Below the pieces are notes generated by a model. The model worked only from the letters and a program-made list of their open reading frames with translations, had not been told where the DNA came from and searched no databases. This document shows, piece after piece, positions 33,000-44,240 of a stretch of 64,000 bases of DNA. The DNA comes from Gnetum montanum (taxonomy: Eukaryota > Streptophyta > Gnetopsida > Gnetales > Gnetaceae), in the NCBI GenBank assembly GCA_015680685.1, contig MNCI01014800.1:1-64000 (forward strand), written 5' to 3'. The position numbers and the translations under genes were made by a program. Within the stretch, counting starts at the first letter, position 1. The number at the start of each line of letters is the position of its first letter.

Positions 33000-34328
33000 T
33001 TTTCAACTGCACCTGAAAGGACCCAGCATTCCCTGAAATCTATTGTGAGCAAGTGCTCTTCCTTCTTACTTTCTGAATGGACACTTCACCCCATGCACAA
33101 TCCATAGAGACCATAGGCTATACAACATCGTTCATGATGTGGAAGAGATTTGTGTCATCATAACTTCCCCAACTAACCATCTCAGCAATGGCCCTGAGAT
33201 GGCTCATCAACAATCTGTAATCTTGCGGTAGTGGTGGTGGTTAATCCTGTTGGCCCATGCTAGTTCCTGTTTCTTGTTGTTGACTAGGTCTCATGCTTGG
33301 AAGTTGGCTAGGTCTTGCAAGTTGAGTTGTAGTTGGCCTTGCCTTCTGTTCTTTTTCTTGTTTTTACCCCAGTGTCTTACCAGTGATTTTTCTTGTAACT
33401 GGTGGCTTTAGTAGTTCAGCATATGAAGCATTTTGGAATTTTTGAAGGAAATCATTGGTGTATCATCTAATACTAGTATGATGGCATAGCTTCCTGATAA
33501 GATAAGGGAAGGGCAATGCAAACTTCCCTGTCTTCTGTTTTTCAAACCACCTTAGGATCTCCATAAAATATAGATGAGGCAGGTTAGCATTAACCTTTCC
33601 CATCAACACTACACATCCTCTTGCCATACATGCTGAAATTATTTTTAAACCTCTTATGGGGAAAATGTGATAAGTCCCTATTTTGAAATAAATCTTCTCC
33701 CCATAGGTCTTATCTTCCTTTCCAACACCCTGTCTAACCANCCCATAGGTCTTATCTTCCTTTCCAACACCCTGTCTAACCAAACTCATCACGCATCATG
33801 GTCTGAGTGGGTAGACAAACGAGCAACCTTTGGCCCTATATTTGGAAGGTTTAATACTTCCAAAATGGCTTGAATAGAGAAATTAATAGTCACACCAAAA
33901 ATTTTAAATGTGGTGCCTTCTTCTTTGTTGTGCCAAAATTGGTACATTATCCCTAAGTACCAGGTACCACTTTCAAAGAGGGTAGGCGACAATGGGGACC
34001 CTTTGAGGTGATCCCTAACGGCCTTTGGAGAAAATTCTAAAAAAGGTCCAAAGTTTAATTCCATGATTACTATAGTTAATATGAACCTTTCATGGATGGT
34101 CTAAACATAATCCTAGGGCAACATGAGATGTTGTCCCTATTCAGACATTGTAGTAGCTCCTTTTTCTGCTTGCCTTGATTGTATAGTGGTAGGGTCGTCT
34201 TGATGGATACTAAATGATTGTTCTTCCTACTTTGCATGTTGTTTGGCAGGAACTTGTCCTTCACCTCTCCTAGGTTGCTTGATCACACCTTGAGTAGGAC
34301 CTTCCTGTTGTTTGTATTTTAGGGCCAT
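33000..34328 (-). pseudogene. ORF resembling the 'putative plant transposon protein' domain (copy D)
   Basis: Start ATG at 34328, in a 'gccatttg.aatca' context shared with the copy at 63859. Two long open pieces: 33789-34064 (ELNFGPFLEFSPKAVRDHLK ... SIQAILEVLNLPNIGP) and 33463-33792 (GEKIYFKIGTYHIFPIRGLK ... GKVNANLPHLYFMEILRWFE ... LPFPYLIRKLCHH). The second matches my memory of the PF20167-type domain found in plant retroelement-associated ORFs: strand-rich start, 'nlp.l....i', then 'lpfp.li..l'. A proline/glutamine-rich tail follows to about 33230. An N at 33741 with a 41-base duplication interrupts it; stops lie upstream of 34064. Function is unknown. Confidence 0.55.
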
Positions 34329-34837
34329 TTGCAATCACATGGGCCCAATCATTAGTAAGGTTGTTACCAAAGTTAGGTTATACCTTACTTCTTACCTTAA
34401 TGAATTTGCTTTATCTCAGTGTGACGTTAATTATTAGGAGAAAATTTCCTTGAAAGATTATGATATTTAATCCTCTTTGCTTATGTGGTTTCCAAATCTA
34501 GTTTCCTAGTATAACTAAGGAGATGAAATTTTTCTTGGTGCATTTATCACTAATTTTATAACTAATTACCCTTAATAATGTCCTTTGGGTGATGAAGAAT
34601 TCCAAAAAATTTATGCATTATTTGGCATGTGTCCCTCCCCCATAACTAAGCTAAACACTCTAAGTTCAAGTAGGTTCAAATGGAATGAAGATCAGAGTAC
34701 CAGTGAGCGAGTTATGGATATGAAAGAAAGGGATGCGCAATCGCGAGTTGTAGAGAGATATTTGAAAAAATTCCCCCATGTGAAGAGTTGCAAATGATGT
34801 TGATAGGTGCAAAGGGGTCATGTATATATATATATAT
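34329..34837. other. Unassigned stretch
   Basis: Contains a 70-codon open frame at 34585-34797 on the + strand without a recognised motif, and a short (TA)n run at 34821-34833. Confidence 0.3.
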
Positions 34838-34918
34838 TGAACGTGATATCACGTGCGTGATAGCACAGACGTGATATTGGGTCAGCCACGATGTCACATA
34901 CGCGATATCGTGGCCTAT
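34838..34918 (-). repeat. Truncated LTR fragment with palindromic GATATC array
   Basis: Holds repeated CGTGATATCACG / GTGATAGCAC / GTGATATTG / CACGATGTCAC / GCGATATCGTGG units and ends GGCCTATCA, matching the U3 start of the TGATGAGT-superfamily LTRs at 39160-39257. The remainder of the LTR is absent. Confidence 0.6.
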
Positions 34919-35323
34919 CAAAGTTAGGGAACTTTATAGAATGTACCAAATTTTTAATATTTTTCTGAAATTAAACGATGTAAACTAAGGACATCTGGAC
35001 TATTGTTAAAGGGTTATAGGGTAATTCAACTAGTTCTAAAGGCATGAAAATTATGATGGTGTGGAATTTATCAATAAGGACCTTGGATCATAAGTGAGAG
35101 AAAAAGGCTATGTGGTGGTTCATAGGAATGTTTGAATTGGAGGGATAGTAATAAAGGAAAGAGTATTGTTGATAATATGATGAGGGTAATAGATGATGTG
35201 CGGAAGATGTGTTATGAGTGCAAATTACAAATATTATGCAAGTGGGTCCTCCCCAAAGTAGGTTCTAACCTCTAATGCCTTCGCATAACCACACCTTAAA
35301 AATGTCCTTAGGCATTAGAAGGG

Positions 35324-35740
35324 TTAAATGTAATCCACACTGATTCCACAAAACACACACATATAAGTATCATTGGAATGAGGTAAGAATTCTACCCTAC
35401 ACAAGACATGGGATACAATTACATGAACAATGAAATGAGATGGACTATAGAAGGGATTGTAGAGATTGGGGCATGAGGTAACTGACCCAAGGCACAATGA
35501 ATCCTGCGTGTAAAGCATGATTAATGTGTCATTAACCTGTTGTTTCAAGATTAGGATCAAGTCATTTCTCTGATTAGTGACATTGTATTGTTTCATCCCA
35601 TGATGAGAGACTATGAGAGTACCATAACAACAAGGTGTACGATCACTTGGCATTTTGTTCAAGGGAGGAGTGTTTTTTGCTTTATGACACTTTCTTTTTT
35701 TTGTTGTTTTTTTAAATGCTGAATCTAGAGAAGCTGCCAA
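35324..35740 (-). CDS. Unidentified ORF (138 codons) within element E2
   Basis: Open for 138 codons from MAASLDSAFKKTTKKRKCHK. It has a lysine-rich N-terminus and several Cys/His residues without a clear zinc-binding spacing. It lies 3' of the gag-like ORF of the same element, same strand. I recognise no domain. It could be a remnant of the element's second ORF. Confidence 0.3.
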   Translation of the reverse strand: MAASLDSAFKKTTKKRKCHKAKNTPPLNKMPSDRTPCCYGTLIVSHHGMKQYNVTNQRNDLILILKQQVNDTLIMLYTQDSLCLGSVTSCPNLYNPFYSPSHFIVHVIVSHVLCRVEFLPHSNDTYMCVFCGISVDYI

Positions 35741-36288
35741 CCCTCAAGCATGGGTTCATGTCTTTCCAGTGGGACTCCTTGGAATAACATTGTATTTTTG
35801 AGTGCCTTTTGATTACTCTTACTCCCATTTTGCATTAGATTTACAAGGATCTTAGTACAACCACGTTGCATGATAACTCTCATAGAAATCACCAAAGAGA
35901 ATTCGCAAGTCTCCTTGATGTCACACCGTAATCATTCCTTCTTGGTCCATCCTTCTTCATTCTACGTACAATGAACACATAATGAATTTTAAGTTTTAAG
36001 AATGTTAAGAATATCATTGTACCCTTGAACAAAACCTCTTATTTGTAGAATGGATGAGTGGGTGTAATGGGCTCACTGTCCAAATAATTGATCACTTGAG
36101 ACTCGATAACATAGAACACACCTCAACGAACGAGCCACATGAGTTTTTTATTCATAGATGAGATTACTTATAAAAAGATAAAAAGACAAAAAGACAGAAA
36201 GATAAAAAAAAAATTTGAAAAATGAAAACTAGAAAACAAAAAATTGTAAAATTAAGGAAAATGAAAAAATGTTTATTAATCCTACTTG

Positions 36289-37014
36289 TTAGTAGAATGG
36301 GAAATATCCCCCATAACTAAATGGTTGAGCATGGCAAAGATTAATAAATAAAAGATGAGGATCCTTGCATGTTGGAAATATCAAAACTTGGTCATACTTA
36401 ACCCATTGGGGTTCACACACTTGATTATAGTAAGCATAGTGGGGAAATTTATAAGATGTGGTTCTTAGGTAGAGAGTTGACCCACTATGATACTTGAGAC
36501 TGTAAGATGGTATGCAAGGATCGAGATGTTGCCCTCCATGGCTGTATTCATTGGGTTGTATGGTTGTTGGAGTGTTAATTGGTGGCCCTGATGAGGTGAC
36601 ACGAGGTGTTGGGTTTGAGGAGAAGGATGCACCATAGTGTTGGACTTGTGTTGAGTTGCAGAATGTAATGGCCTTGGAACTATGTTTTCCATTTCTACGG
36701 TCATGTCTAAAGAAGGGACACCTTTGATGTTGAGGATGTCTCTCATTGCTGTTGGAAATAGTAGTACAAGTAACATTCATGGGTTGCTGCTGTGGTGCAG
36801 ACACTTTAGGAACAATTGGTGGCAATGTAGAAGGAGGGAAAGGATGAGAATGTTGAACTTTAGGAGAAGTGTAAGGTCCACAAGGTGGTGGTTTTGTTGA
36901 AGACATGGGCTGATAGTATTGAGGAGAATGATAATGAGGCGAGATAGAGTATGTTGTTCTAGTTAGGGAAATAGGATGTTGGACTAGATAAGAATTTAGG
37001 TTCAGATGATACAA
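36289..37014 (-). CDS. Pro/Ser/Gln/His-rich ORF of element E2 (241 codons)
   Basis: The longest uninterrupted frame in the window. It is low in charge and rich in P, S, Y, H and Q (HYHSPQYYQPMSSTKPPPCG, PFPPSTLPPIVPKVSAPQQQ), with no catalytic motif. It follows the gag-like frames 37267-38277 on the same strand and is probably the disordered C-terminal part of the same gag-like protein. A weakly similar stretch occurs on the - strand near 49860-50030 in element E3. It may owe its openness to composition rather than selection. Confidence 0.4.
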   Translation of the reverse strand: MYHLNLNSYLVQHPISLTRTTYSISPHYHSPQYYQPMSSTKPPPCGPYTSPKVQHSHPFPPSTLPPIVPKVSAPQQQPMNVTCTTISNSNERHPQHQRCPFFRHDRRNGKHSSKAITFCNSTQVQHYGASFSSNPTPRVTSSGPPINTPTTIQPNEYSHGGQHLDPCIPSYSLKYHSGSTLYLRTTSYKFPHYAYYNQVCEPQWVKYDQVLIFPTCKDPHLLFINLCHAQPFSYGGYFPFY

Positions 37015-37266
37015 AAGGTGTCTCTAGTTTAGGGATGGCTTCCCCCATGACTAGGATTGTTGCCACTATGATCGAACACAGTATCTCTATACAAAATTTG
37101 GGTATAACGTGCTTTCCCAATGCTTATATAAATGTAATAATATTGGGCATTGGCCCTTGGGGTGATATTACAGGAAAATGTTGCATTCATATGTATGATT
37201 GGTAGTTGAGCTCTTATTTTCCTCATCCCTTCTTTCCGATTATCTAATGATATTTTGTCTTGCTTC

Positions 37267-38277
37267 TCAGGTTGTCAAAACTCTATCTCCAATAATATTA
37301 ATATATTCTCCACACTTTTTATGCATCCATTCTAGCATCTTATTGATCTTTGCCTTGATTTCATCTAATGATTGTTGTATTGGCAAATATGTTTCTTCCT
37401 CCTTGAGATGGCTTGATTTCTCCTTTTTATGATTATGGACCTCTATTAAGTTGAGATTTTGGTCCCATTCATGTTTTTCAACATGCTCCCATCTAGCCAT
37501 TTCTCCTTCCTCTTTTGCTACCTACTTAATAAGCTCTTGAAATTAATGGGTTTGTAGTTTGTATAATTGACCTTGGGCATACATGCCTAGGGTCTCTTTT
37601 GTTTCATTACGAAGTCCATCAATGACATGGTACATTAGCCTTTCCTCGGAGAACTCATGGCCTAGATAGTTGTTTAATAGTGCATAATATCTTTCTAAGG
37701 CAAGGTCCAAGGGTTCATGTTGTGCTTGTTTCCACTCTTGGATTTGTTTCCTCAAGGCTGACACTCTTGCATAGGTTTGGTATCTTTCGTTAAAGAGTTC
37801 TACCATTGCTGGACAATGTTGAATTAAATTTGATTTTAATGATCTATACCATACTTTTTCTTGGCCAACAAGTGTCATAGGAGAGAGTTTGAGTTTTTGC
37901 CAACCGTTATCAATGTTGTTCCATGCACAAACATCGTAGAAGGCTTGTAAATGTTGTTGTGGATCTAAGTCATAGCCTCTTGAGAAATTGAAAAAGTTGT
38001 TTAAATCGAGCCTGGGTAGGAAGATCTCTGTACGATGCCTACAGGAGATTCGAACAGCCTCTTATATTTGCGTTAGGCTTGTAGTAGCTAGTAGGGGTTC
38101 ATTGTCATTGAGTAAGTTATGATTTTGTGTGTTGGGATGATGCTAACTTTGTTTATGTTTCTAAGAAACCCCCACCTTGGATTGTGTACTCCAACCTTCA
38201 TTGTCATATAATTCGTTGGTTCTCTAATGAATTGCCTCACTAGATGTGGCATTATCGTAATCTTGTAGTAGAGGCAT
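37267..38277 (-). pseudogene. Gag of element E2
   Basis: ATG at 38277 (MPLLQDYDNATSSEAIH then a stop), inside the primer site. The open frame 37543-37878 is a standard retrotransposon gag core: GQEKVWYRSLKSNLIQHCPA, LFNERYQTYARVSALRKQIQ, LALERYYALLNNYLGHEFSE. The next frame, 37267-37500, is Lys/Glu-rich and predicted coiled coil (EEETYLPIQQSLDEIKAKIN). Stops separate the pieces. Confidence 0.75.
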
Positions 38278-38399
38278 GGTTGTGAAATTGTGTGTGAATT
38301 TGTATGTGACCTTTTGTAATTATTTATTCCTAAAAGATATATTGTTAATCCTATACAGTGACCTTGTATGATATAACTAATCTAGATAACTAGCACTAT

Positions 38400-38417
38400 C
38401 CCCAACAACGACACCAA
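38400..38417 (-). other. Primer-binding site of element E2 (tRNA-Asp type)
   Basis: The - strand sequence TTGGTGTCGTTGTTGGGG follows the LTR end immediately, close to the TGGCGCCGTTGCCGGGGA-type site used by many plant Ty3/gypsy Tat/Athila elements. Confidence 0.8.
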
Positions 38418-39257
38418 TGATGAGTGGCAAGGTATCCCTACACTCAACCATACGAATACGAGTGCTTCATGCATGATCCGATCGAACTACATAGATGGAC
38501 TAGTTGTGGTATCTAGACAATTACTCATAGATCACAGTTTGTTGTCTTCCCACCTAGACTAGTATTAGCTTTGTCACGTATGGTTTAGTCTAGAGTGAGG
38601 TGTATGATGTGTTCCTACACTAATGCTACTCTTGGGTATGATGGGAAATAATATCAACTAAGCTAGGAGAGAGAGGGTGAGAGAGAATCTAAACTAGCCT
38701 AAGTACGATGAGCATCCATTCCTTAATCATCCATACACATCTTGGACCTCATGCATGACTACCATTGGGATTACCAAGCGCATGGCCTAGGTACACTATG
38801 GGGTTACCAAGTAGTCACACTTAAATGCTTGTGATTAAGTCGTACTCATTCCACATTACTAGGAGATAAGGGTAGAGAGATATTAACTAAGAAAGCAATA
38901 AATAATAATAAAAATTAAATAATTAAGCTAAGTGGATGCTGCAATGATGAAGTAATCTCGATCTTTATTACTGGTCATGTGCATGTCCAAGTACGTCACA
39001 CTCAAATAAGGATGTCGTACAATTACAATCATCACACTATGGGCATGCACTGGGAGAAAGGGTTGAGAGAAAAAATTGACAAAATGTCCCTACCTAAATA
39101 CTAAAAACTCTAGCTCTCTAACCAAATCTGCCTACCTCTTATTTATAGATGAGGAGACAGACCATGATATCGTGTATCTGATATCACATCTAGGCTGCAA
39201 TATCATGTACGCGATATCATGGGTCCGATATCATAGCCAACAATTCATGACTCATCA
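38418..39257 (-). repeat. 5' LTR of element E2 (TGATGAGT superfamily)
   Basis: On the + strand it runs from TGATGAGTGGCA to ATGACTCATCA (840 bases). It is the reverse-strand counterpart of the solo LTR at 27529-28381 and strongly similar to it, including the TATA-like 'tatttatagatgagg' (39139) and the GATATC array (39163-39236). Confidence 0.88.
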
Positions 39258-42200
39258 TATACCCTCCTTAGGTTTCATTATTCCTCAAACAAGTCCACAT
39301 TCACTATCTTTTTTTAGTTCTAGTGCTTCTGTTATGCTCCTATGCTCCAATAATTTGATTTCTCCTTTGAACTTGAAGTTGTTTCTTGCTTATTTTATAA
39401 AAAAAATATATGTTAAATGAATATATATAAGTATTAAATAGTATTTTATTTATATTTACCTCATTTTCTAAGATAATGATGAGATGAATTAAAGATCTAC
39501 CAACCACAAATCAATAGTCCTAACTAGGATTACAGAACTGCAACTTGCATTTAGTTACCCAAGTGAAGGTAGAGAAAATCCTTTATTCCCAACTTCCATT
39601 ACCTTTAGATATTTTATTTAGCTAATTAAAATATAAATTAAATAATGAAGAGAATAATAAGATTATAAATAAAAGTAAGGGTGAGATACTTCTTGATCAT
39701 GATCAACCTTATGAATTAGTGGAAATATTTGTAGTTTTGCCATAAGTGGTATATGATCGGATGGTCTTTTCTTGGATGGAAAGGCTTGATCTTGATTCTT
39801 CTCATCTTCTTCTTTAGAAATTAACTCTAGTAACTTGATAACTTGGAAGAATCAAAAATTCTACTAAATATAATCTAAGGTCTCAATGAAGATTATTGTG
39901 GACTCATCCTCATTAATCATAGTAGAGTAATTGGTAAACTGTGGTTCTTGATGAGTACTATCCATCAACATCATCTGTACCTGAATTCGAGAATCTAATT
40001 TATCTGTTAAAGATTTGAAGTAAGTAGAATATGCACTAGCCAATGGAATTACATGTTGAATTGATGGAAACATCTTCTTCAAATTAGGGTCATCTTCCAA
40101 GGATTCCTTTACACATCGATTTTAAGAATAGATAAACACTACTTTCCAACTTTTGCATTGAAGTATCCACAAAGGGCAATTGGAACTGGATTAGTATATC
40201 TAATAAATAACTTATTCTTCAAACTTTGATCTATTTTCTTAATCAAGTATGCATCTTGACATAGTCTAACCTTTGGACATGTTGATTTAGCAATCAAATA
40301 TGTGCTAACTACACATACACATCTATCTGGTAGTTGACTTTTAGAATCACTACCAAGGTCATGTGATTTTTTTGAAATCTTGAAACTCTGCTAATATGCA
40401 TGGGTATTAATACTCATGTGAATCCAAGGCCCATGGTGGACATCATAGATGTTGTTTCTTACTTGCTAGGTATCTTGTAAGCACATTGTATGTTCTAACT
40501 TTCATTCTGATTCTTGGATTTCCTTTTGGATCATTTCTCTTCATGGGTGTCTTACACATTGTGGAAATGAGATTATGGCTCTCCATGTTGTTCGCCCATA
40601 TGATTTGGTTGTAAAATGAATTGATATACATCTTCTTTTCCATTTTTTTTAATCAAATGAACTAATACATTAAGTGCTTAACTAATTTACTACATTATCT
40701 AATTCTTAACGATCTTTCTATGTTCCTTAAGAACACTAACTCTTGTAGTGTACTAATGACAAACTAGAGTTTTAGAAAGCTACGATTACCTATCTACATA
40801 GGATAAATCCTTAATCTTAAGATCCAAGATGGTTTGATAGGTTAAATTTATAAGTTTTGATGATTAAATTGGTAGGCATAGTTAGCTAGTCTAAATTATG
40901 ACTTTTTAAGACATGGTTTATGATATCATCAAATTATGAGGTACCCAGATGCTAAATCTAACCCCACCATTGAGTTCATAACGGTGAAAAATTTTAGATA
41001 TGACTATTTATATGTTGAAAAAGAACATCGTATACTTACGTTATGCTAAAATTAAACTTTTAAGGGTCTTAAGGTACTATATTTGGCAAGGGGTGAAAAT
41101 TAAATTTTTGGGTTTGATGGGGTGAATTTTACTTTATCATTGTGTCTAGAAGATCAAAATCTATAGGAAATAACTCTTCATTCATTGAAAAAGGTTTCCA
41201 AAATTAAAAGTTATGGCTTTTGGGGTTTAGAACCTTTGGTGAAAAAAGAGAGACTTACCAAGAGGCCACTCATCCTAGTACTACTCTAGGAAAAGCATGC
41301 TTAATTATGAAATTGTAATCTCATATGCTACCAATGCATCAAATTATTTTTGTTTTTTGAAAATTATTCCTATGTTCCTAATTTTAAACTAATGTTCCAA
41401 TGGATAGAAATTTTGGATTATTTATCAGTTGACAAAATGTTTTCAATTTTCTATTAGTTAACACTAAATTTCAAATTTCCTGTTGGTTAATGAAAGAATT
41501 TTCTCATCACTAAGGGAAGTAATTGCATGTGGTGAGTGAGGTGATGTAGTGATGTATCATGGTAGGCAATGAGTGTAGCTGATGGTGACAATGATGGAGG
41601 ATATTGACCCCGGAGATAGTGACATGGCGGAGGCAAAGTGACAGGGTGGAGCAACAAGAACTAAGAATGGTAGCCCTAAGAAGGGGATGCATGCCCTAAG
41701 GGCTAATGTAGCCCTATGAAGGGTTTCATGGCCAACATAGGCCTATGTAGCTCTTAGAAGGCCACCACGATCTTTAAGGGTCAGTGTGGCCCCTACAATG
41801 CCAACACGACCTATAATAAAAATTTAATAATAATAATAATAATAATTTTTTTAAGTTTATAAATTAAGGGTTGGGTTTGAACCCATGACTTCCACCTTTC
41901 CATTTTTCCTATTTTTAAAATAATAATTTAATATTTTTTAATCAATTCATAACAAGAAAATTAAAATAATGATATCTTTCAAATTGTAAGTTTGATTGAG
42001 ATGAAATTTGTATTATTGGAATTGTCTTGATGAGTATGATCGATTAGACATAGTCTTAGATTAAATAATGAATTTAATTTTTTCAAGATTTTGAAAGGTA
42101 CAACTAACTTATTCTACCAAAATGACTTTACTAGGTTCATGTATGGATGACATGATGACTTATAAATGACTCTAAGTTGCTCTAGATGATATAACAATCT

Positions 42201-42900
42201 CTAAACATGAAGATAATACTTTGATCTTACATATTAACAAGTATGATAAAGGCTTGTTTTTTCAAATCGTGATTCTACCCTAATGAGGTACTGAGGAGAA
42301 AATTATGACAACTTCATTTACTAAGCATTGGTTTTTCTATGGAGATTAGACAATCTTATGAATGGGTTCACTCCCTTATATAATCAATACCTAGGTCTTA
42401 GTATGGTGAACAATGCCAAGTTATAAGGGTTAAGAACTTAGGAAAATAAGTTCAACAAAACAAGATCAATTCAAGTTATGGTTAAGAAATTTAGTAATAT
42501 TCTTAACCAATTAATATTTATAATATTAATATGGGTAAGAGTTAGCTAGATCGGTGTATCCTTATCTTACCAACATCTCTTGCAATTAATGAATCTTGAT
42601 GAGGCATAATTATATCTTCAATAGTTAATGATATCCATGAAAGAATTTTGTTCATTGGTGGAATATATATTTTGTAGATGCTTGATCCATTGTTCATGAA
42701 ATCAATGGAAAGGTATCTTTTAACTTACATCTTAGAAATATGGTGCATATGGTGATGATCAATTACTTTCCATGTGTCATGGCTTCATGGTTCATCATCA
42801 GGCTCATGTTGTAGTTGGCCTATGATTCTAAATGGTCCTCGGATCATGGTTTGCTTCAATACCAATTGTGACATAGCAAAAGCATGGTGGATCCATAACC
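39258..42900. other. Unassigned region with degraded ORFs and low-complexity repeats
   Basis: Holds the unidentified ORF pair at 39864-40643 (separate entry), an (AAT)n run at about 41822-41848, and an imperfect minisatellite at 41690-41815 built on 'gccctaagaagg/gccctatgaaggg'. The remainder shows nothing that I can name. Confidence 0.35.
39864..40643 (-). pseudogene. Decayed unidentified ORF
   Basis: Open frames at 40443-40643 (MEKKMYINSFYNQIIWANNM start, 66 codons) and 39864-40100 (78 codons). Between them another frame stays open over about 80 codons with coherent, non-repetitive composition (for example KLFIRYTNPVPIALCGYF). The three pieces appear to be one former coding sequence of about 250 codons broken by at least two frameshifts and a few stops. 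I do not recognise the family; a retroelement accessory protein, an endogenous viral remnant and a host gene relic are all possible. Confidence 0.35.
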
Positions 42901-42938
42901 CACAAGTCCCAAGATTGAAACCTAGCTTTGTTACTAAT

Positions 42939-43461
42939 TGTAACATCTCATTCCTAGATGTCATGACAAACATCAAATATATGTTATATTAGCATTATGT
43001 GTAAAAGAAATAATAGGAAAAATATAGAAGAAATATAGAATAGAATGCTTTATTAATATGGAATGGAGTATCTGGATCATCCTTTGAGAGTATTACTTGG
43101 GGTTTTCTTCCTTTAACATCTATCCCCTTAGAGGCAATCTAGAACTACCACCATGGTTAGACCTACAACTGGCCAGAAGGAATGGCCAGTCCTCTTCCTA
43201 TCCCATTTCACCTAACACCCATGACTCGCCTTTACTTTCTTTGCCTCTCCATGCTGGCATGACCTCTAAGCCTGGGTATAAATGTCTTAGCTCAAACCTA
43301 TAAATGTTACTTTAAGAGACACGTCCATTATTACAATGCACCCTTTCGGGTCTCAATTACAACATGTCCTTTGTAGTCTTGTTATGATAACAATAACACT
43401 TGTTATGAAGAGGCATCATCTTTTTTATGCAAAAACACCATTTCAGAATGGGGATGTTATA
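42939..43461 (-). repeat. LTR of a Ty3/gypsy-type element with decayed tRNA-Met primer site
   Basis: Bounded by TGTAACATC and GATGTTATA, an 8-of-9 inverted terminal repeat, 523 bases. On the - strand the LTR is followed by TTAGTAACAAAGCTAGGTTTCAATC (42911-42935), close to the common TTGGTATCAGAGCCTAGGTTC-type site. It is therefore a 5' LTR of a - strand element whose body would lie to the left, where nothing coding is preserved. Ends of this type are usual in Tekay/Del chromoviruses. Confidence 0.6.
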
Positions 43462-44110
43462 GTAAGACTTATATTTAGTCAACTACATATTATAATCTTC
43501 CTAATATATGCAACTTTTTTCATAGTAAAGAACATTTAATTAAAGATTATCCCTTTTTGATAAAAAAAAGGATGTTGTGAAAAAGAAAAAGAAAACATGT
43601 TAAAGTTGAGAATAGAGGAAATAATTTAAAGCTAAATAAATAAAAAATAAATTTAATATCAATAATAAGAATTATCAAATAGAAATAAAGAAATGAAAGA
43701 AGACATAAGGTTCTACAAATGTTTTTACTTGTACTATTGAAAGTATTGATATTTCTAGATAAATAGCTCATAAGGAAAATCTATCCTTATTTAGCAAAAA
43801 TAATGCTAACAAAAAGATCAAAACTAATTTTATCAAATAGGCCATAGTTGATAGTAACGATTATTGATATAAGATTAATATTAATCACCAAAGTAATTGT
43901 GATGTGCAATATGTGCCACCAATATCTAGTAATCTTTCAGATGATATTTTTTCATGACTTTCAATTGCTACCTTTAATATTGAAAGTGAGGTAATCTTCC
44001 TATTGTTATTTTAAGTTCAAAAATATATGTTTAAATTTATGTAAATGTTGATAGTGTAGGATCCATGTTCCTAACTAATAATCATTTGACTTTTCAAAAA
44101 TACAATGAAG
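43462..44110. other. AT-rich spacer
   Basis: Nothing recognised. The 74-codon frame at 43547-43771 is driven by A/T-rich composition. Confidence 0.35.
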
Positions 44111-44114
44111 TATT

Positions 44115-44240
44115 ATTCATGGTAGGAGTCTTTACTTGGTAACCCTAGGTTACAAATTCAATTCTATAAGGTAGTACTAAGTTATAAACTAAAAAAATTT
44201 CTACAAGAAAAATTTTAAAATGAGTGGAATCCAAAATAAG
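44115..44240 (+). mobile_element. Second SINE-like copy
   Basis: Matches 16665-16790 in order: 'taggagtcttt.cttggtaaccctaggtta', a decayed B box ('caaattcaattct') and 'gtagtactaagttataaact.....atttct.caag'. The A box is poorly kept. Confidence 0.4.

Larger units (their letters stand above)
34838..39257 (-). mobile_element. LTR element E2, non-autonomous, tRNA-Asp-type primer site
   Basis: 5' LTR at 38418-39257, primer site at 38400-38417, gag and Pro-rich ORF at 36289-38277, unidentified ORF at 35324-35740, and an LTR remnant near 34838-34918 that may mark the 3' end. No reverse transcriptase, RNase H or integrase motif was found between them. That layout fits a large non-autonomous LTR element, although deletion of pol is equally possible. 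The left boundary is uncertain. Confidence 0.6.

Noticed and set aside
38418-39257. Pairing the LTRs at 31176-32086 and 38418-39257 as one element
   Set aside because: Both are in the same orientation, but each has its own primer site at its inner end followed by its own gag, so both are 5' LTRs of separate elements.
41510-41815. Repeated GGCC/CCCTA-rich words suggesting a CRISPR-like or telomeric array
   Set aside because: Units are irregular in length and sequence, there is no spacer pattern, and a plant genome context makes CRISPR meaningless; recorded only as a minisatellite.
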